Shown here in pieces: positions 1-13,200 of a stretch of 64,000 nt of DNA. The DNA comes from Lonicera japonica (taxonomy: Eukaryota > Streptophyta > Magnoliopsida > Dipsacales > Caprifoliaceae). Under the pieces are notes generated by a model. It was not told the origin of the DNA and ran no database searches. It worked only from the letters and a program-made list of their open reading frames with translations. The translations under genes and the position numbers were made by a program. Each line of letters begins with the position of its first letter. Position 1 is the first letter of the stretch. The DNA lies in contig CM038466.1 in the NCBI GenBank assembly GCA_021464415.1, positions 47,429,356 to 47,493,355 on the forward strand. Direction: 5' to 3'.

Positions 1-3000
1 TTTTTAAATTAAAAATTTATTAAATTCACTCATTTCATCAATCTGAACTGATTTAAATATAATAATTTTTCTTCAAATATAGTTATCATATCTTACAATT
101 AAGACGTTTCGAGTGGGTTGGGGCGGAAGAGATCGAGTTCGAGCCTATGCACACAGTAAATGGAGGGGGTTCAAGTTTTCAAAACTAAACAAGTACCTAT
201 TAAGTCGAATTCTTTCCAATAAGTGGTTCATGAAATAGAATTTCTCTTCAAATATCCTATGAATTAGAATCTCCCTAATAACTTGGGTTTGTGATGAGTT
301 TTTTTAAGATCGAGGTGAATACAAGTTTAACAACGACTCCGCAAAAGTTCGAGCTAGGTTCAAGTTCACGTTAATTTAACCTGTTTGACTTGACTCAATA
401 GAAGTTTAACAATTTATCTTTCAATACCGCTTTAGTATTTTATATATGCATATTGAGACGGAGCGGCTTTAGCTTTTTCGAAACAAAACATGCACCTGGT
501 GGGTTGAGTTCTATGTAACCGAGTGGGTTGAGTTCTTTTAGTGATTTCTATGGTTTTAAATTTGAAATTTCATAAATGTAAACTACAAGCGATAACTTTT
601 TGTAATTATTAATTCCCTTAGGATAAATATATACTAAAAACAATTAAGAAGTTGACTTGCGGTAAATATAAAATATTAAACTTGTGGAATCTACAAAGAA
701 TAATAGAGTATTAGAATAATTCATATTAGACATAAATATTACACACAAATAAACCAAAAAGAAAACACAGTCATATTAAAAAAGAGATTATACAAGTAAA
801 ACTAAAACTATAGTCATATTAAAAATAATAAACATTAGAACTCGGAGCATTTAGAAGACATATTAGTTATAAATATTACATATAAATAAAACTAAAAATG
901 TAGTTATATTAAAAAAAGACATTACACAATTAAAACTAAAAACATAGTCATATAAAAAATGATATTGTACAAGTCAAACCAGAAACACAATCATAGTACA
1001 AAATACATTACACAAGTAAAATTAAAAACATAGTCATATTAGGAAAAAAAACAAGATCAAGAATTTTGAATATAAAGGAACGTAGAGAGGGTGGTTCAAA
1101 AGAGTGGGAAGAAAAAATTACAAACATTAGAATGACTATTATAATAATCATTATTCGTGCACGAAATAGAAGATTATTGGTGCCACCAGAACAAGGGATC
1201 AATCTTCAAATCCTCCATAAATAGACGAAGTTTGTAGAGAGATAGATGTAGCCTGTAATTCATTTGTATTGTGTGTTATTCAACTAATTTAAAAAGAAAT
1301 ATTGGTGGAGATATATATGCATTTGTTATAAATATCTATTATTAATTGTCTTAGAGCTAATGATAAATACTTAGAAGTGATAAATATCTATTATTAATTG
1401 TACTATATACTCCCTAAAAATAAAGAAGATAGCAATCGTATCATTTAATAAGGACAATTTATTCAGATTAGTCTTAAAAAAGCTTGAGTATTGGAAAATA
1501 ATAGTATTTTCAAATTTGGGCTAAAACCAAAACAATTGGGCTAAATCCTAAAAATTGGGATATTCATTAATTTGTTAAATGCAACGAGTTTGAGTAAATA
1601 TACCGTTAGAATCTAGGGCCAAATCCTAATTGGCTAAAGTTTAAAAACTAGAATTGTATTGTATTTGTTTAACCATACAACAACGAAACGACTTTTGTTA
1701 ATGAGCGAGTCGAACAATATTTTGCGACGCGTGAAAGATTATACAATATAATGGGTTAATGCCACATTACAAGTTAAGAAACAACTAGGAATTAGTGTTT
1801 AGCACAGCTTAACCATCTCAATCCTCCCATCAGAGAGAGAGTATGCAATGCATGTGCCCCAACAATTTTGTTTTTCGTTATGAATTCATACATGGAATTA
1901 TACTCTTATTTAATCAAAGTTTGATAGAAGAACTTAGTTATGATTCCAACATTGCGTACTTCAGACAAACGTGAATTAATATCTAATGTCGCGTACATAA
2001 CTAATGTGTTGTTTTTTTAAGAGTTATATAATAAGAAAGTTTTACCGAAGATAACAATTTTACATTTTTCACACAAACATTAATATATATATATATAATA
2101 TTCTTGTTTACGTTACCACAATCACTTATAAAAGATTTTCATAACTCCTAGGTATCCACATCGAAAGGACTTATTATTTTGGATACTTTGTCAATGTTAC
2201 TATCGGTTAGAAGTGACATCAATAATGTCCCAATGCAAAAAGGGGAAAACATTAAGCCTGTTAGATGGGGTTGAACTCAATTTTTTTGTTACTAGAGAGA
2301 TTACTATTTCTTAATTCAACTACTAAATTATAACTAGTATTTTCAATACAAGATATATTTATTCTTTTCTAAATGTCGATTTTTCACTCACGGGATGATC
2401 TAAAGTTATGGTGTAAAGCTATTGGTAGAACTTGTGGGGTGAATATTAGCATACAAAAACCGGAGTTTCCTAGAATTTATAAAATAAACGAATGAATAAG
2501 AGGTGAATTAATGCATGAGAAGTGCAATGAGAAAAAAAAAATTAAATAAAAAAAAAATTTCCAGTGTATGGGAAGAACTTTGTGGGGGAACACATTTTAT
2601 CATGGAGAGATCAAAGATGGAGGAGGAGTTTTGTTAGTTTTACGTTTAATTACTTTCATTTTCTTAGTATTTGCCATTAATTAATCAGGGTGGATATATT
2701 AATTAATTTAGTGACTATTTTAACAATTTAAACAAAATTTATAAAAATTAAGTCATCAAATTTTATTCTATTTTTGTAAGCCTATCCCTGTCCGTGGTTG
2801 AATTTAATGAGCAATGCGGACGAACTTAATAACTCAGGTTAATTGTAAGAACTCACGGATATAAACAAAATTGTCGTAATTAATTTTCCTATTATAATAT
2901 GTTCACATCAATATTGCTTTCATTGTGTCTTTCACATCATTACTACACTATCATCAACCACATTTCTATAGCAAATTGCATCTATTAATTATTTCGCTAT

Positions 3001-3320
3001 AATATGTTGACATCAATATTGCTTTCATTGAGCAATATAATTAACCACCCAATTGATAAAATTCTAAGTATCAAATTTCAATCAAATTAACCAAATAAAC
3101 AAATTTAAAACAATAAACTACTTTATAAATTCACATAAAGTAAGGTGTCAATATTTCAATAAACTAATCAAAAATAGACCAAAATCACCTTATATGTTAT
3201 CTTGCAAGAATTTTCTTTTATTTGGTCCATGGCAAGATTTGATCCTGGTTTCCCCCTTTTTACCGGAGAGTTCGATTATCCTTATATGTGACTTTTTCAT
3301 CAAATTCATCTTCTGCTCCT
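1..3320. other. Non-coding 5' flank
   Basis: AT-rich sequence without a convincing coding region; its short open frames have no recognisable protein pattern. It holds a degenerate tandem repeat (listed separately) and a short direct duplication, 2889-2922 and 2996-3030, around the words ATATGTTSACATCAATATTG. Nothing else is supported. Confidence 0.6.
730..1045. repeat. Degenerate AT-rich tandem repeat (minisatellite-like)
   Basis: About five diverged copies of a 50-60 bp unit built around 'attacacaagtaaaact' followed by 'aaaaacatagtcatatta'. The best copies lie at 781-830, 900-955 and 1005-1045. Divergence between units suggests an old array. Confidence 0.55.
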
Positions 3321-3518
3321 TATTATTTTATTTTATTTTTTTGGGGTTGCGATGAGGTGTCCGGGCTAACTTTCACGCAATTTGACTAAGCTCCACTCAC
3401 GGATCAAGCCCACTTCTGGCTTTTTACTGCTACCAGTAATCGACCTGAGGAGCACCCACTCGATCCTATAGCTCGAACCTAGTGGTGGTCTTGCCATTGG
3501 ACCATAACTTGTGGTTAT
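3321..3518 (-). mobile_element. tRNA-type SINE, minus strand
   Basis: Read on the minus strand, this has a box A-like segment (plus 3487-3505, TGGTCCAATGGCAAGACC), then a box B-like GGTTCGAGCTA (plus 3469-3479), a unique body of about 120 bp, and an A/T-rich 3' tail (plus 3321-3343). That order of internal Pol III promoter boxes and A-rich tail is the layout of plant tRNA-derived SINEs, and the body resembles the Au-type class in style. I could not find a clean target-site duplication. It lies about 0.8 kb upstream of the receptor-kinase start codon. Confidence 0.5.
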
Positions 3519-3572
3519 AAAATTTTATCTTTGAAAAAAAAAAAAAAAACACTATAGGGAGAGCACTTGAGC

Positions 3573-3816
3573 TGCTCTAACAAGTTCTCCGTGGGGGTTA
3601 AATAAATATGCTGCTCTTGCCATTGATTGATAGGTTTCAGTTTGATTATGAGTAATGTGTGAAGTGTACCCAAGTAAATGTCCACATTATTAAACTAAAT
3701 GATGTGTCCAAAATGCAGTGGTTAGTGTATACTATTCAATGTTCTTTTTGACACATCATTTGAAAATTTTAACCTCTCTAACAAGTTCTCCATGTGGATG
3801 AAATGAATATGCTGCT
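3573..3816. repeat. Short direct duplication upstream of the receptor-kinase gene
   Basis: Two copies of an about 43-bp sequence, 3573-3617 and 3771-3816, share the words 'ctaacaagttctcc' and 'aatatgctgctct'. They lie about 200 bp apart in the distal promoter region of the LRR kinase gene. This may be a local tandem duplication; no element ends are visible. Confidence 0.5.
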
Positions 3817-4203
3817 CTATGTTTTGGCGCTGTTGGGATTTGTGGTTCACCTTCTATTTAGCCATTGATTTGGTTATTGTTTGACTAATGCTTTTGTTGT
3901 AACTGGAGCAAAGATTGGGATTGAAGAGTACAGGATGAAGACGTTTTTCAAAGATTGGGACCCGAGAGGTCAAAGCCCAAACAGGGGATGCGAGAACGTC
4001 TTGATCAAAAGGTCCACCGTTCTGAATAGTAAGAAAGACTTTTCAAAACAAGTTGATTGACAATAACATCAGAGGAAATTAGTATTTCCTTTTCCATTTG
4101 GGTGAAAGCATTTGAGTGGGTGAGTGACACTATGACACGTTGCTCAAAGGTTCTTTCAAATGTCCTTTGCCATTTAATTTTGTCTGACTCTGCGGCTGCT
4201 CTC

Positions 4204-4210
4204 TATATAA
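4204..4210 (+). promoter_or_regulatory. Putative TATA box of the LRR receptor-kinase gene
   Basis: TATATAA lies 88-94 bp upstream of the start codon at 4298, in an otherwise TATA-poor stretch. That gives a 5' leader of about 60 bp if transcription starts 25-35 bp downstream. Inference from position and sequence only. Confidence 0.5.
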
Positions 4211-4297
4211 CAGTTTGTTGAATAAGTGGATACAACACCATTATCGCATCTTAAAGCTAAGATTTCCCCACTCATATTCTCCATTTAAATCTCTCAC

Positions 4298-7200
4298 ATG
4301 GCGAGAAATTATTTCATTTTCGCTGTTTTGTTGTTGTTGTTGCTAAATGGTTTCACTTTTTGCTTATATACTGAGGATAAATTTGCACTTCTGGCAATCA
4401 AAACCAATATCATTGACCATTCAGGCATTTTAGCAAACAATTGGTCTGCAATTTCCAACGCCTCAATCTGCACCTGGATTGGTGTTTCCTGTGATTTAAA
4501 CAACCAATCTGTCACTGCCTTGAATCTCTCCGGCATGGGTCTGGCTGGCACTGTCACTCCGGTTATCGAAAACCTCTCCTCCCTCACTTCACTTGACATC
4601 AGTTACAATAACTTCTCTGGTTCTTTGCCTGAAGAGTTATCTCATTTGCATCATCTTCAACAATTGCTTTTATCCAACAACAGTTTCACAGGTACCATTG
4701 GAAATTAAATTTTATTTTGTATGCAAATTATATTTCCAATTTTTCTTTCTAAGTCAGATTTCCAATATTTTCCTATTTCATTATTTTGATTTAATTTGTT
4801 ATTTTATTTTGTGGGCCATTATTTTTATTAGTAATCTTAGTTTTACCTGGTTCATAAATAAGGGCTTAATTTGTTTTCTAATTGACGAGGAATTGGTTTA
4901 CTTGGTAGAGTAGAATTTGGAATCCTAGTAGATTTAGAGTTTAGGGTTTGATTATATATTATAAATACACCTAGGTTCTCTTCTTAATGCTAGTGAGATT
5001 TGATGATATTGATAATTATTAGACTTCCGTACATATGTAATGTATGTGCTACTTCAATATAATTTAAGTACGTGTAAATCTTTTATGTAGATTAAAAGTC
5101 TGCAAGGATAAAATTGGAAAACTAAAAACTTGACAAGGTTGCCATAACCCGAAATGGCTTCCTGCTTTATATAATAGTAGATTTAATAAGATTATTTCTC
5201 TCTTTACTATTGTTCTTCGTATTCATAGGGAATTGAGAAATTAGTCTATTTTTCTATTTTCTTGGGTATTCTCATAATCAACAAGTTAATAGAAGCGTGT
5301 GCTCTTGGTATTCCTAGGTAGAGTAAACAAGTTCATGCTAGAGTTTTGATCAATTTCCTTAAATTCATTCACTGCTTTGCCCATATTTACGTCAGTTGGT
5401 ATCGACTATGTGAATTGACACTAGCCCTAAGCATGATTTACTTTAATCTTTATTATTATAAGGTGTTTTTTAGGTATTTTTGTACATGCCATAATAAGGA
5501 TTTTTATATATTTTGTTTCTCTTAGGATTTGATTACCTGGATTGCTATGTCCTTTTTTGTCTTTTTGTCTTTTTATTTCTTTTTACTTTAGTTTTGTAAC
5601 CCCAATTTTTATGAACTTGGATCATCTCTATTACCTACTCTTGTCTAATTTCTTTCAATGAGGTATAATTCAAGAGCTAAGTAGATGATTTTTTTCATGA
5701 AATTTGGTGTCGATATTCTCTATAACGATTATATCATCTCTACAAAATTTCATCAAAAAAATTCAAACGGGAATTGAAGAGGGTGAGATGATCATCTAAA
5801 ATTGAATTTTTTTTTTATAAAATTTTGTGAAGATAATATATTAGCATAGAGATAATCTCCACCAATTTATTTTGGACAATTTTTTACTCAAATTTAGCAT
5901 TACCTTTTTTGTTTATATATAAGTATAGAATCTAGCCTAGAAGAATGTAAATATAAATAAAATATTCTCTTCCAACAGGTACAATCCCAGCGTCGTTAGG
6001 CAACATTACAAAGCTTGAGATATTGCATTTAAGCTTCAATCAGCTTACACGCTCTGTACCGGCTACCATATTCAACATTTCTTCATTGAAAGAAATTCAC
6101 CTCACAGCTAATAACTTATATGGTAGTCTTCCGATGGATATCTGTAGCCATTATGTTCCTAAACTAGAAGGAATTTTCCTGTCCCTGAATCGTTTCGAGG
6201 GGAAATTTCCACCGAGTTTATTCAAATGCAGGGAGCTTCAGTCACTTTCATTGTCATTCAATGAATTTAGTGGCAGCATACCCATTGAAATAGGCAACTT
6301 GACCATGCTCAAGAGATTATTTCTTGGCCACAACAATTTAGAAGGTATGGTTCCATTATATCATATATATATATATATATAAACACTTGCTTTTATATCA
6401 TTGTGAAAATTTCAGGAATCAATACATGGAAATATCTGACTCTACGTTAAAATATGGTTGACCTTCATGACAGTAAAGGCTTAATTTATTTGTTAGATTA
6501 ATTATTATAATTATAATTGAAGTCTATAATTTTGTCCACCTTACATTTATCAGTAATGCTATATGTAAATGAACAATACGTAAGAAGTTGTTACGTACAC
6601 AAGATGATGTATCATTGATACAGTATCAATTACTGGATTTATAAACACTAAAATGATTTAAGTTACATTTACATAGGACTTAGTTGTTGACCAATCAAAC
6701 ACAATTTTTGTGTACTAAACTAGGAGAAAAAATTCAATACAACATTTACACTGACTCATGTTATCACATACACATGTTATCACATATCCAATCAGATTGC
6801 AAGAAATCAATGACTCGTGTGATTGAAGCGAGAGAAATGCACACTTTCCTACAGTCTGATTGAATATGTACCGTCATATTAAATATTTTCTCCTAAACTA
6901 GAATGGTGAAAAGATTTGAATCCTACTATTTAAGTTAAAGATATGGTAGATGTTTGGGGTTTCTGAGCCCTAAGTTCAGTTCAAAGTTCAATAGAGTCAA
7001 TCATTATGAGATTAGTCTCTAATAAAGATAACTAAATAGCGTCAGATACAAAATTTTGAACCTATGCGGACCAAAAATAACAAAAATATTTTTCCTGTTG
7101 ATCGAAAGATTTAAAAATACTTAATTAGAACTGAACAAATGTTTTCGGACCGACAAGATTATAGTTTCTTTTTTGCAACTAAAGAGTTATATTGCGAGAG

Positions 7201-10200
7201 AGGACTGCAGTAGGTAAGTCAGTAAGTAAAACATAGGTCAAAAATTCCATAGTCATTTGCTTCGCTACAACAGCCCAAGAATTAATACTTACATTTTAGT
7301 GATTTGCTCAATATGTAAATGTTCTACTTACCTCCAGAGCCGGATCTAGTTATTTTGAGGCTCTGGGATAAATCCTAAAAGGTATCTTCTTATAATATAT
7401 TACAACTACAAAGAACCTTGCAAAAAAGACTACAATTAAATATCTAATTATCTCTTATTATTTTGAAATCAATATGAATGAAAGAAAAATATTGGTGGCC
7501 TTGTAATTCTCCCCTTCAGCATGAGAACATTGAGATCGAATATGGGAAGAAAGAATAAGAGAAGAACTAAAAAAGCCATTTCCCTACACATCCTTAGAGT
7601 TTTGGAAACCTGAGTGTTTTCTTGGAAAGTTGAGTTATTAATTAAAAAGCTTATTTTTTTTTTCCTATTTTACTATATATGTATATATATATATATACAC
7701 TAGGGTATATCCGTGCCATCTGGCATGGTGAAATAATATTTTTTAAAGAATCTTTTAATCATATTTTTTGATCTTATTTTGATCTCAACAAAATAAGCTT
7801 AAGACTAGATGTGAAAATAATCCAATAATTCTTAAATGTTACTCAATAATTTTTCTTGATTTTTTTAAAATTTTAAATAATTCTATAATTGTTAGAAATC
7901 TTTTTTAATTGATATTAATTAGTAGATTTTAATTTTTAATTTTTTTATTTTAAGCTATAGCATTTTTAATATAGACAAAATTATTAGTGCATGAAAGTTT
8001 ATTGTGTGTATATTATGGGTGTGAGTTTTTAACTATAATGTGACATCTTGATGTATCTATAAAACGCATCCAAGGATGTAGAACTAATGCATAGCATAAC
8101 ATTTGTAATTTTAACCATTAGATTCTTATATTTTTTTTATAAAGATTTTGGTCAAATATGATGTTTATAATATAGACTACGGTATAGCCGTGCCATCTGG
8201 CACGGTGAAATAATAGAAAAAAAAAAGTAACATGTGATAAATCTAAATCCACAAACATCAATTAATCTATTTTAAGCCTGTTCTCTAGTATAGTCTAATG
8301 TTTCGAAAAAACAAAATGTAGGTTCAATATATTTTCATGCTGGAAAAACAAAAAGTAGACGGGATTTGACCTACTTGTTTTTGATTTTTTAAAGAATCTT
8401 TTAATCATATTTTTTGATCTCATTTTGATCTCAACAAATAAGCTTAAGGCTAGATGTGAAAATAATCCAATAATTCTTAAATGTTACTCAACAATTTTTC
8501 TTGATTTTTTTTAAATTTAAAATAATTCTATAGTCGTGATGGATCTTGTTTAATTGATATTAATTAGTAGATTTTAAATTTTAAATTTTAATTTTTTAAT
8601 TTTAAGTTAGAGCATTTTTAATATAGACAAAATTATTTGCGTGTAAAAGTTTATTGTATGTATATTATTGGTGCGAGTATTTTAATTATGATGTGACATC
8701 TTGATGTATGTATAAAACTTATCCAAGGGTGTAGAACTAATGAACACCATAACAAATGTATTTTTAACCATTAAATTCTTATACTTTTTGGAGAAAATTT
8801 TGGTCAAATATGATGTTTTATAATATAGATATATAAAAATAAATAAAACATTAGTACCCCTCATAATTTTGGGCCATAGGTAGTCGCCCTGCCAATCCTC
8901 CTTCAGGACTGCCTCTGTTTACCTTAAATATTTATATGTTCGTCCCAAACACCATTTATTTTATAAGTTCTTCAAAACTTTTTACACACCATCACGCTCC
9001 TAGACCCAAAAATTCAAAGCATATGGAATTCTTTTGATTTTAACAAGAGCATTGAAAGATGGTATTGTGTGGATATAATTTAGTTGATCCAGCGTTTCAG
9101 ATCATAATGCATCTCTTGATAGGGTTCCTTAAAAATACATACGTAGTTCCTTTGTTCTATATGAAGTGTACCTATTTGACTTTTGCATATATACCGCAAA
9201 ACATTATTTCAACGCAATTAACGGTCAATGATAAAACCTTTTGAGTTTTTTTAGGTATAGTACATTGATTTAGAAACCTTACTCTTTAGCAAGAACGAAT
9301 ATTAACTATCACACATTATTAATTAAGAATATACAACCAATTCTCCCATATTTATCTCTTACCACTTTTCTTGCTAATGATAATCAAAACAAGATACAAA
9401 AGGAATCTTCTCACACTTCCTATAATTTTATATAGTTGGTATATTTAGAATTATATTCTTTACATTTTTGTATATATAACTTACCCTTAAATTATCATGT
9501 CATGCTTTTAGGTTTTAACAACTTTAATTTGGGCAGGTGAAATTCCAGAGGAGATTGGTAATCTCAAACTTTTGGAGATATTGAACATACGAAATAGCCT
9601 TCTAACAGGACCTATTCCTAATGTTATCTTTAACATGTCATCTTTGAAAAAAATCGATCTCGAAGAAAATAAACTGGCTGGAAGCTTCCCAATGGACATT
9701 CATTATAATCTCCCTGTTCTTGAAGAGCTCTATCTTTATGAAAATCAGCTTAAGGGTCAGATTCCATCGTACTTATGGGATTGCAAAGGACTTAAAATTT
9801 TATCAATGTTCGAAAATAAATTCACAGGGAGTATACCTAAGAAAGTTGGGAACCTTACGTCGCTCAAAACTCTAGATCTTTCTCATAATGATTTCACAGG
9901 TACCTCCCGGACCTAAATTATATTTTAAGCCCACATGCATTTGGCTGCATGCTCGTCAATTTGTGAATTAGACTATTTAAAAATTATTTGATTCATGAAT
10001 TATTTGGCTAATTCTTTTGAAATGACATAAGACAATTTAGAAAGAACCAACTTACTAAATTTGATAGTTCTTACAACCAGACATGCCTTAAGTGAATGTT
10101 ACTAAATAGTGTCGTATGCTTGAAATTCTCCGTATTCTCATGCCTGTTCATATTTCTTTAATCGTGGTGCTTCGTCTTAAAAAGGAGGAGTATAATTAAT

Positions 10201-13200
10201 TTGATTAAAGAAATTGAATTTCAAAATATGAAGATGTATTTGTCACAAAAAAAAAGAAAAAAAAAAGAAGAGAATATGATATTGTATTGATGACTAGGTA
10301 TAGCCCGACGACACAGTGACATAAAACATATTAACGGTAAAAAAATAGTGATATTGACAAAAAAAGATGCCCAATATCTAAAGAGCATCCAACCTAAAAT
10401 ATTAATTAAAAAACTTGAATACGCAACAAATCAAACTATAATAGGCCAAGATTTTTTTGAACCCATATAATGAGTTATCATAGATAGATATGGTAACCAG
10501 ATTGAGGTGATTTTCCATTGAAAAATTCGAATCTGCCCACGTTTATGACATGCTTAAATTCGAACCCTTTTGCCACCTCATTAAGGTCAGGTTGGGCCAT
10601 TTTGTCATCCCTAATCATTCACCAAAACATAAAAGCAAATATTTAAAAAATTTGGTGTATCCTATTATTATCACACTGACACTATATATTTCTAAAATTT
10701 TAATTGTAAACAGATGGTACCACTAGTTGTAACATTGGTTTAAAAAAGAAATGTGATTTAAAATATATATATATATATGCATGTATGTATGCATATTTAA
10801 GTTTGTAAATTTTAAATAGAAAATATATATATATATATATATATTATAAGGGAAAGAAATATCACATCACTAATTTATCAAATCAATGGCTCACATTTAG
10901 TTACAATAAATAAGATAAATTTTGGGGTATTAGATGTGTTTTCAAAACATTAAATCAATGCTACTCATTAATCTAATGAATGGTCCAGCAGAACTACATA
11001 GGAAATTTGCAGTTTATCTACAAAAGCGACTAGAAATGCAAATGTGGATTACAAATGTAATAAGTATGACTAAGAATATATCCATTTCTCCAAGTGAGGG
11101 TGGATTACAAATGTGTTTTCTTACTCCACCAATTTACTCTCTTCTCTCTCATTAACTTCTTTTTAAAATTTAATATACATTTAAATTTAAATACGAAAAC
11201 TAATAATTATTAAAATTTTCATATTTGAAATATATTTATCGATACCTATAAGAGATAACATCAATTATAATTATAAAGTTATGTGTAAAAGGAAAAAAAT
11301 ACAAGAAAAGTTATTGTAACCCACTTTTCCTCTTTCTAAACATATTATTCCGTAAAACTTACTTTCAGATTATTTTACACAATTTATCTGTTTTAAATAA
11401 AGTTACAGCTTAATTCTTTCTTTAGTTTAAATATATATATATATATATTTAATCTTTTACAAACTTAAATATCTTATAAAGAAATATCATATTACCAATT
11501 TATCAAATTAATGGCTCACATTTAGTTACAGTAAATAAGAAAAAATTTGGGCCATAGATGTGTTTTCAAACCATTAAATCAAAAAGGTCAATAAACTTTT
11601 TCTCTCTGTTACTCCACCAATTTACTCTCTTTTCTCTCACTTTTCTCTCTCATAAACTTCTTTTTTAAATTTAATAAACATTTAACTTTAAATACAAAAA
11701 CTAAAAATTATCAAAATTTTCATATTTGAAATCTATTCAATACCTAAAAAATAAGATCTATTATGATTATAACGTTATGTGTAAAAGGAAAAAATTCAAG
11801 AAAAGCCATATATTGTAACCCCTTTTCCTCTTTCTAAACATATTTTTCCGTATAACTTACATTCAAATCATTTTACCCAATTTATCTGTTTCTAATAAAA
11901 TTGCAACCTAATTCTTTCTTTAGTTTAAATATATATATATATATATATATATACTCTTACAAACTTAAATATACATAAATATATATTTTAAAAAGAACGT
12001 TACTTTGGTAAACCAATGTTACTACTAATGTACCATCTATTTAAGATTAAAATTTTAGAAATATATAGTTGTCACTATAATAATAATAGGGTACATTAAT
12101 TTATTCAAACATTTGCTTTTGTTTATATTGGTGAATGATTAGAGATGGTAGGCCCAACTCAACTATAATGAGGTGGCAAAACAAGTTCGAATTTAAGCAT
12201 ACCATAAACGGAGACAGATTCAAGTTTTTCAATGGAAAATCTCCTCAATTTCGTTGCCATCGCTATCTATGATAACTCATTATGTGGGTTCAAAAAAAGC
12301 CTGGCCTATTATAGTTTAATTTGTTGCGTATACAATTTTTTTAATTAATATTTTATTTTGGATGCTGTTTAGATATTGGGTATTTGTTTTTCCAATATCA
12401 CTATTTTTAACTATTACTATGTTTAGATATTTGAGTATTTTTTTTTCAATATCACTATTTTTATTACAATGACATCATATATTTTTAAGACATCATATAT
12501 TTTTAAAATTTTAATCGTAAACAGATGATATCATTAGTAGTAACATTGGTTTACAAAAGTAATGTACTTTTTAAAATATATATACGTATGCATATTTATA
12601 TTTGTAAAAGATTAAATATATATATATTGTGTAAAAATGATCTGAATGTAAGTTATACGGAGAAATATGTTTAGAAAGAGGAAAAGTGGGTTACAATAGC
12701 TCTTCTCGAAATTTTTCCTTTTACACATAGTTTTATAATCATAATGGATCTTCTTTTATATGTATCGATAAGCAGATTTCAAATATGCAAATTTTAATAT
12801 TTTTTAGTTTTTGTATTTAAAGTTAAATGTATATTAAATTTTAAAAAGAAGTTAATAAGAAAGAAAAGTGAGAGGATAGAGTAAACTGGTGGAGTAAGAG
12901 AGAAAAAAGTTGTTGACTTTATTGATTTGATGTTTTGAAAACACATCTAATTTCCCAAAATTTATCTTATTTATTGTAAGTTAGTGTGAGCCATTGATTT
13001 GATAAATATGCATAAATGAATGACTTTAATTTTGCTATTGTTTGCATAGCAGACGATGGAAAAGAAATGATCAGAATTAACTCTAGTATGGATAGAAAGA
13101 AGAAAGAAAAGAAATGAATGTGATTTAATAATATTTTTTTTAACAAATTAGGGTTAAATTTAAGGATTATGGGTAATAATTCATTAAAAATTGTTCATTT

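Larger units (their letters stand above)
7335..8917. mobile_element. hAT-like element in intron 2, split by Helitrons
   Basis: The left end reads CAGAGCCGGATCTAG. The right end, reverse-complemented, reads CAGAGGCAGTCCTG, a short imperfect terminal inverted repeat of the CAGRG type. The 8-bp flanks cttacctc (7327-7334) and tttacctt (8918-8925) match at 6 of 8 positions, fitting an aged 8-bp hAT target-site duplication. Most of the interior is the two Helitrons at 7700-8829. No transposase frame, so non-autonomous. Confidence 0.45.

Noticed and set aside
8682..9244. Short open frames on both strands in intron 2
   Set aside because: AT-rich chance frames within Helitron and intron sequence, without protein features.
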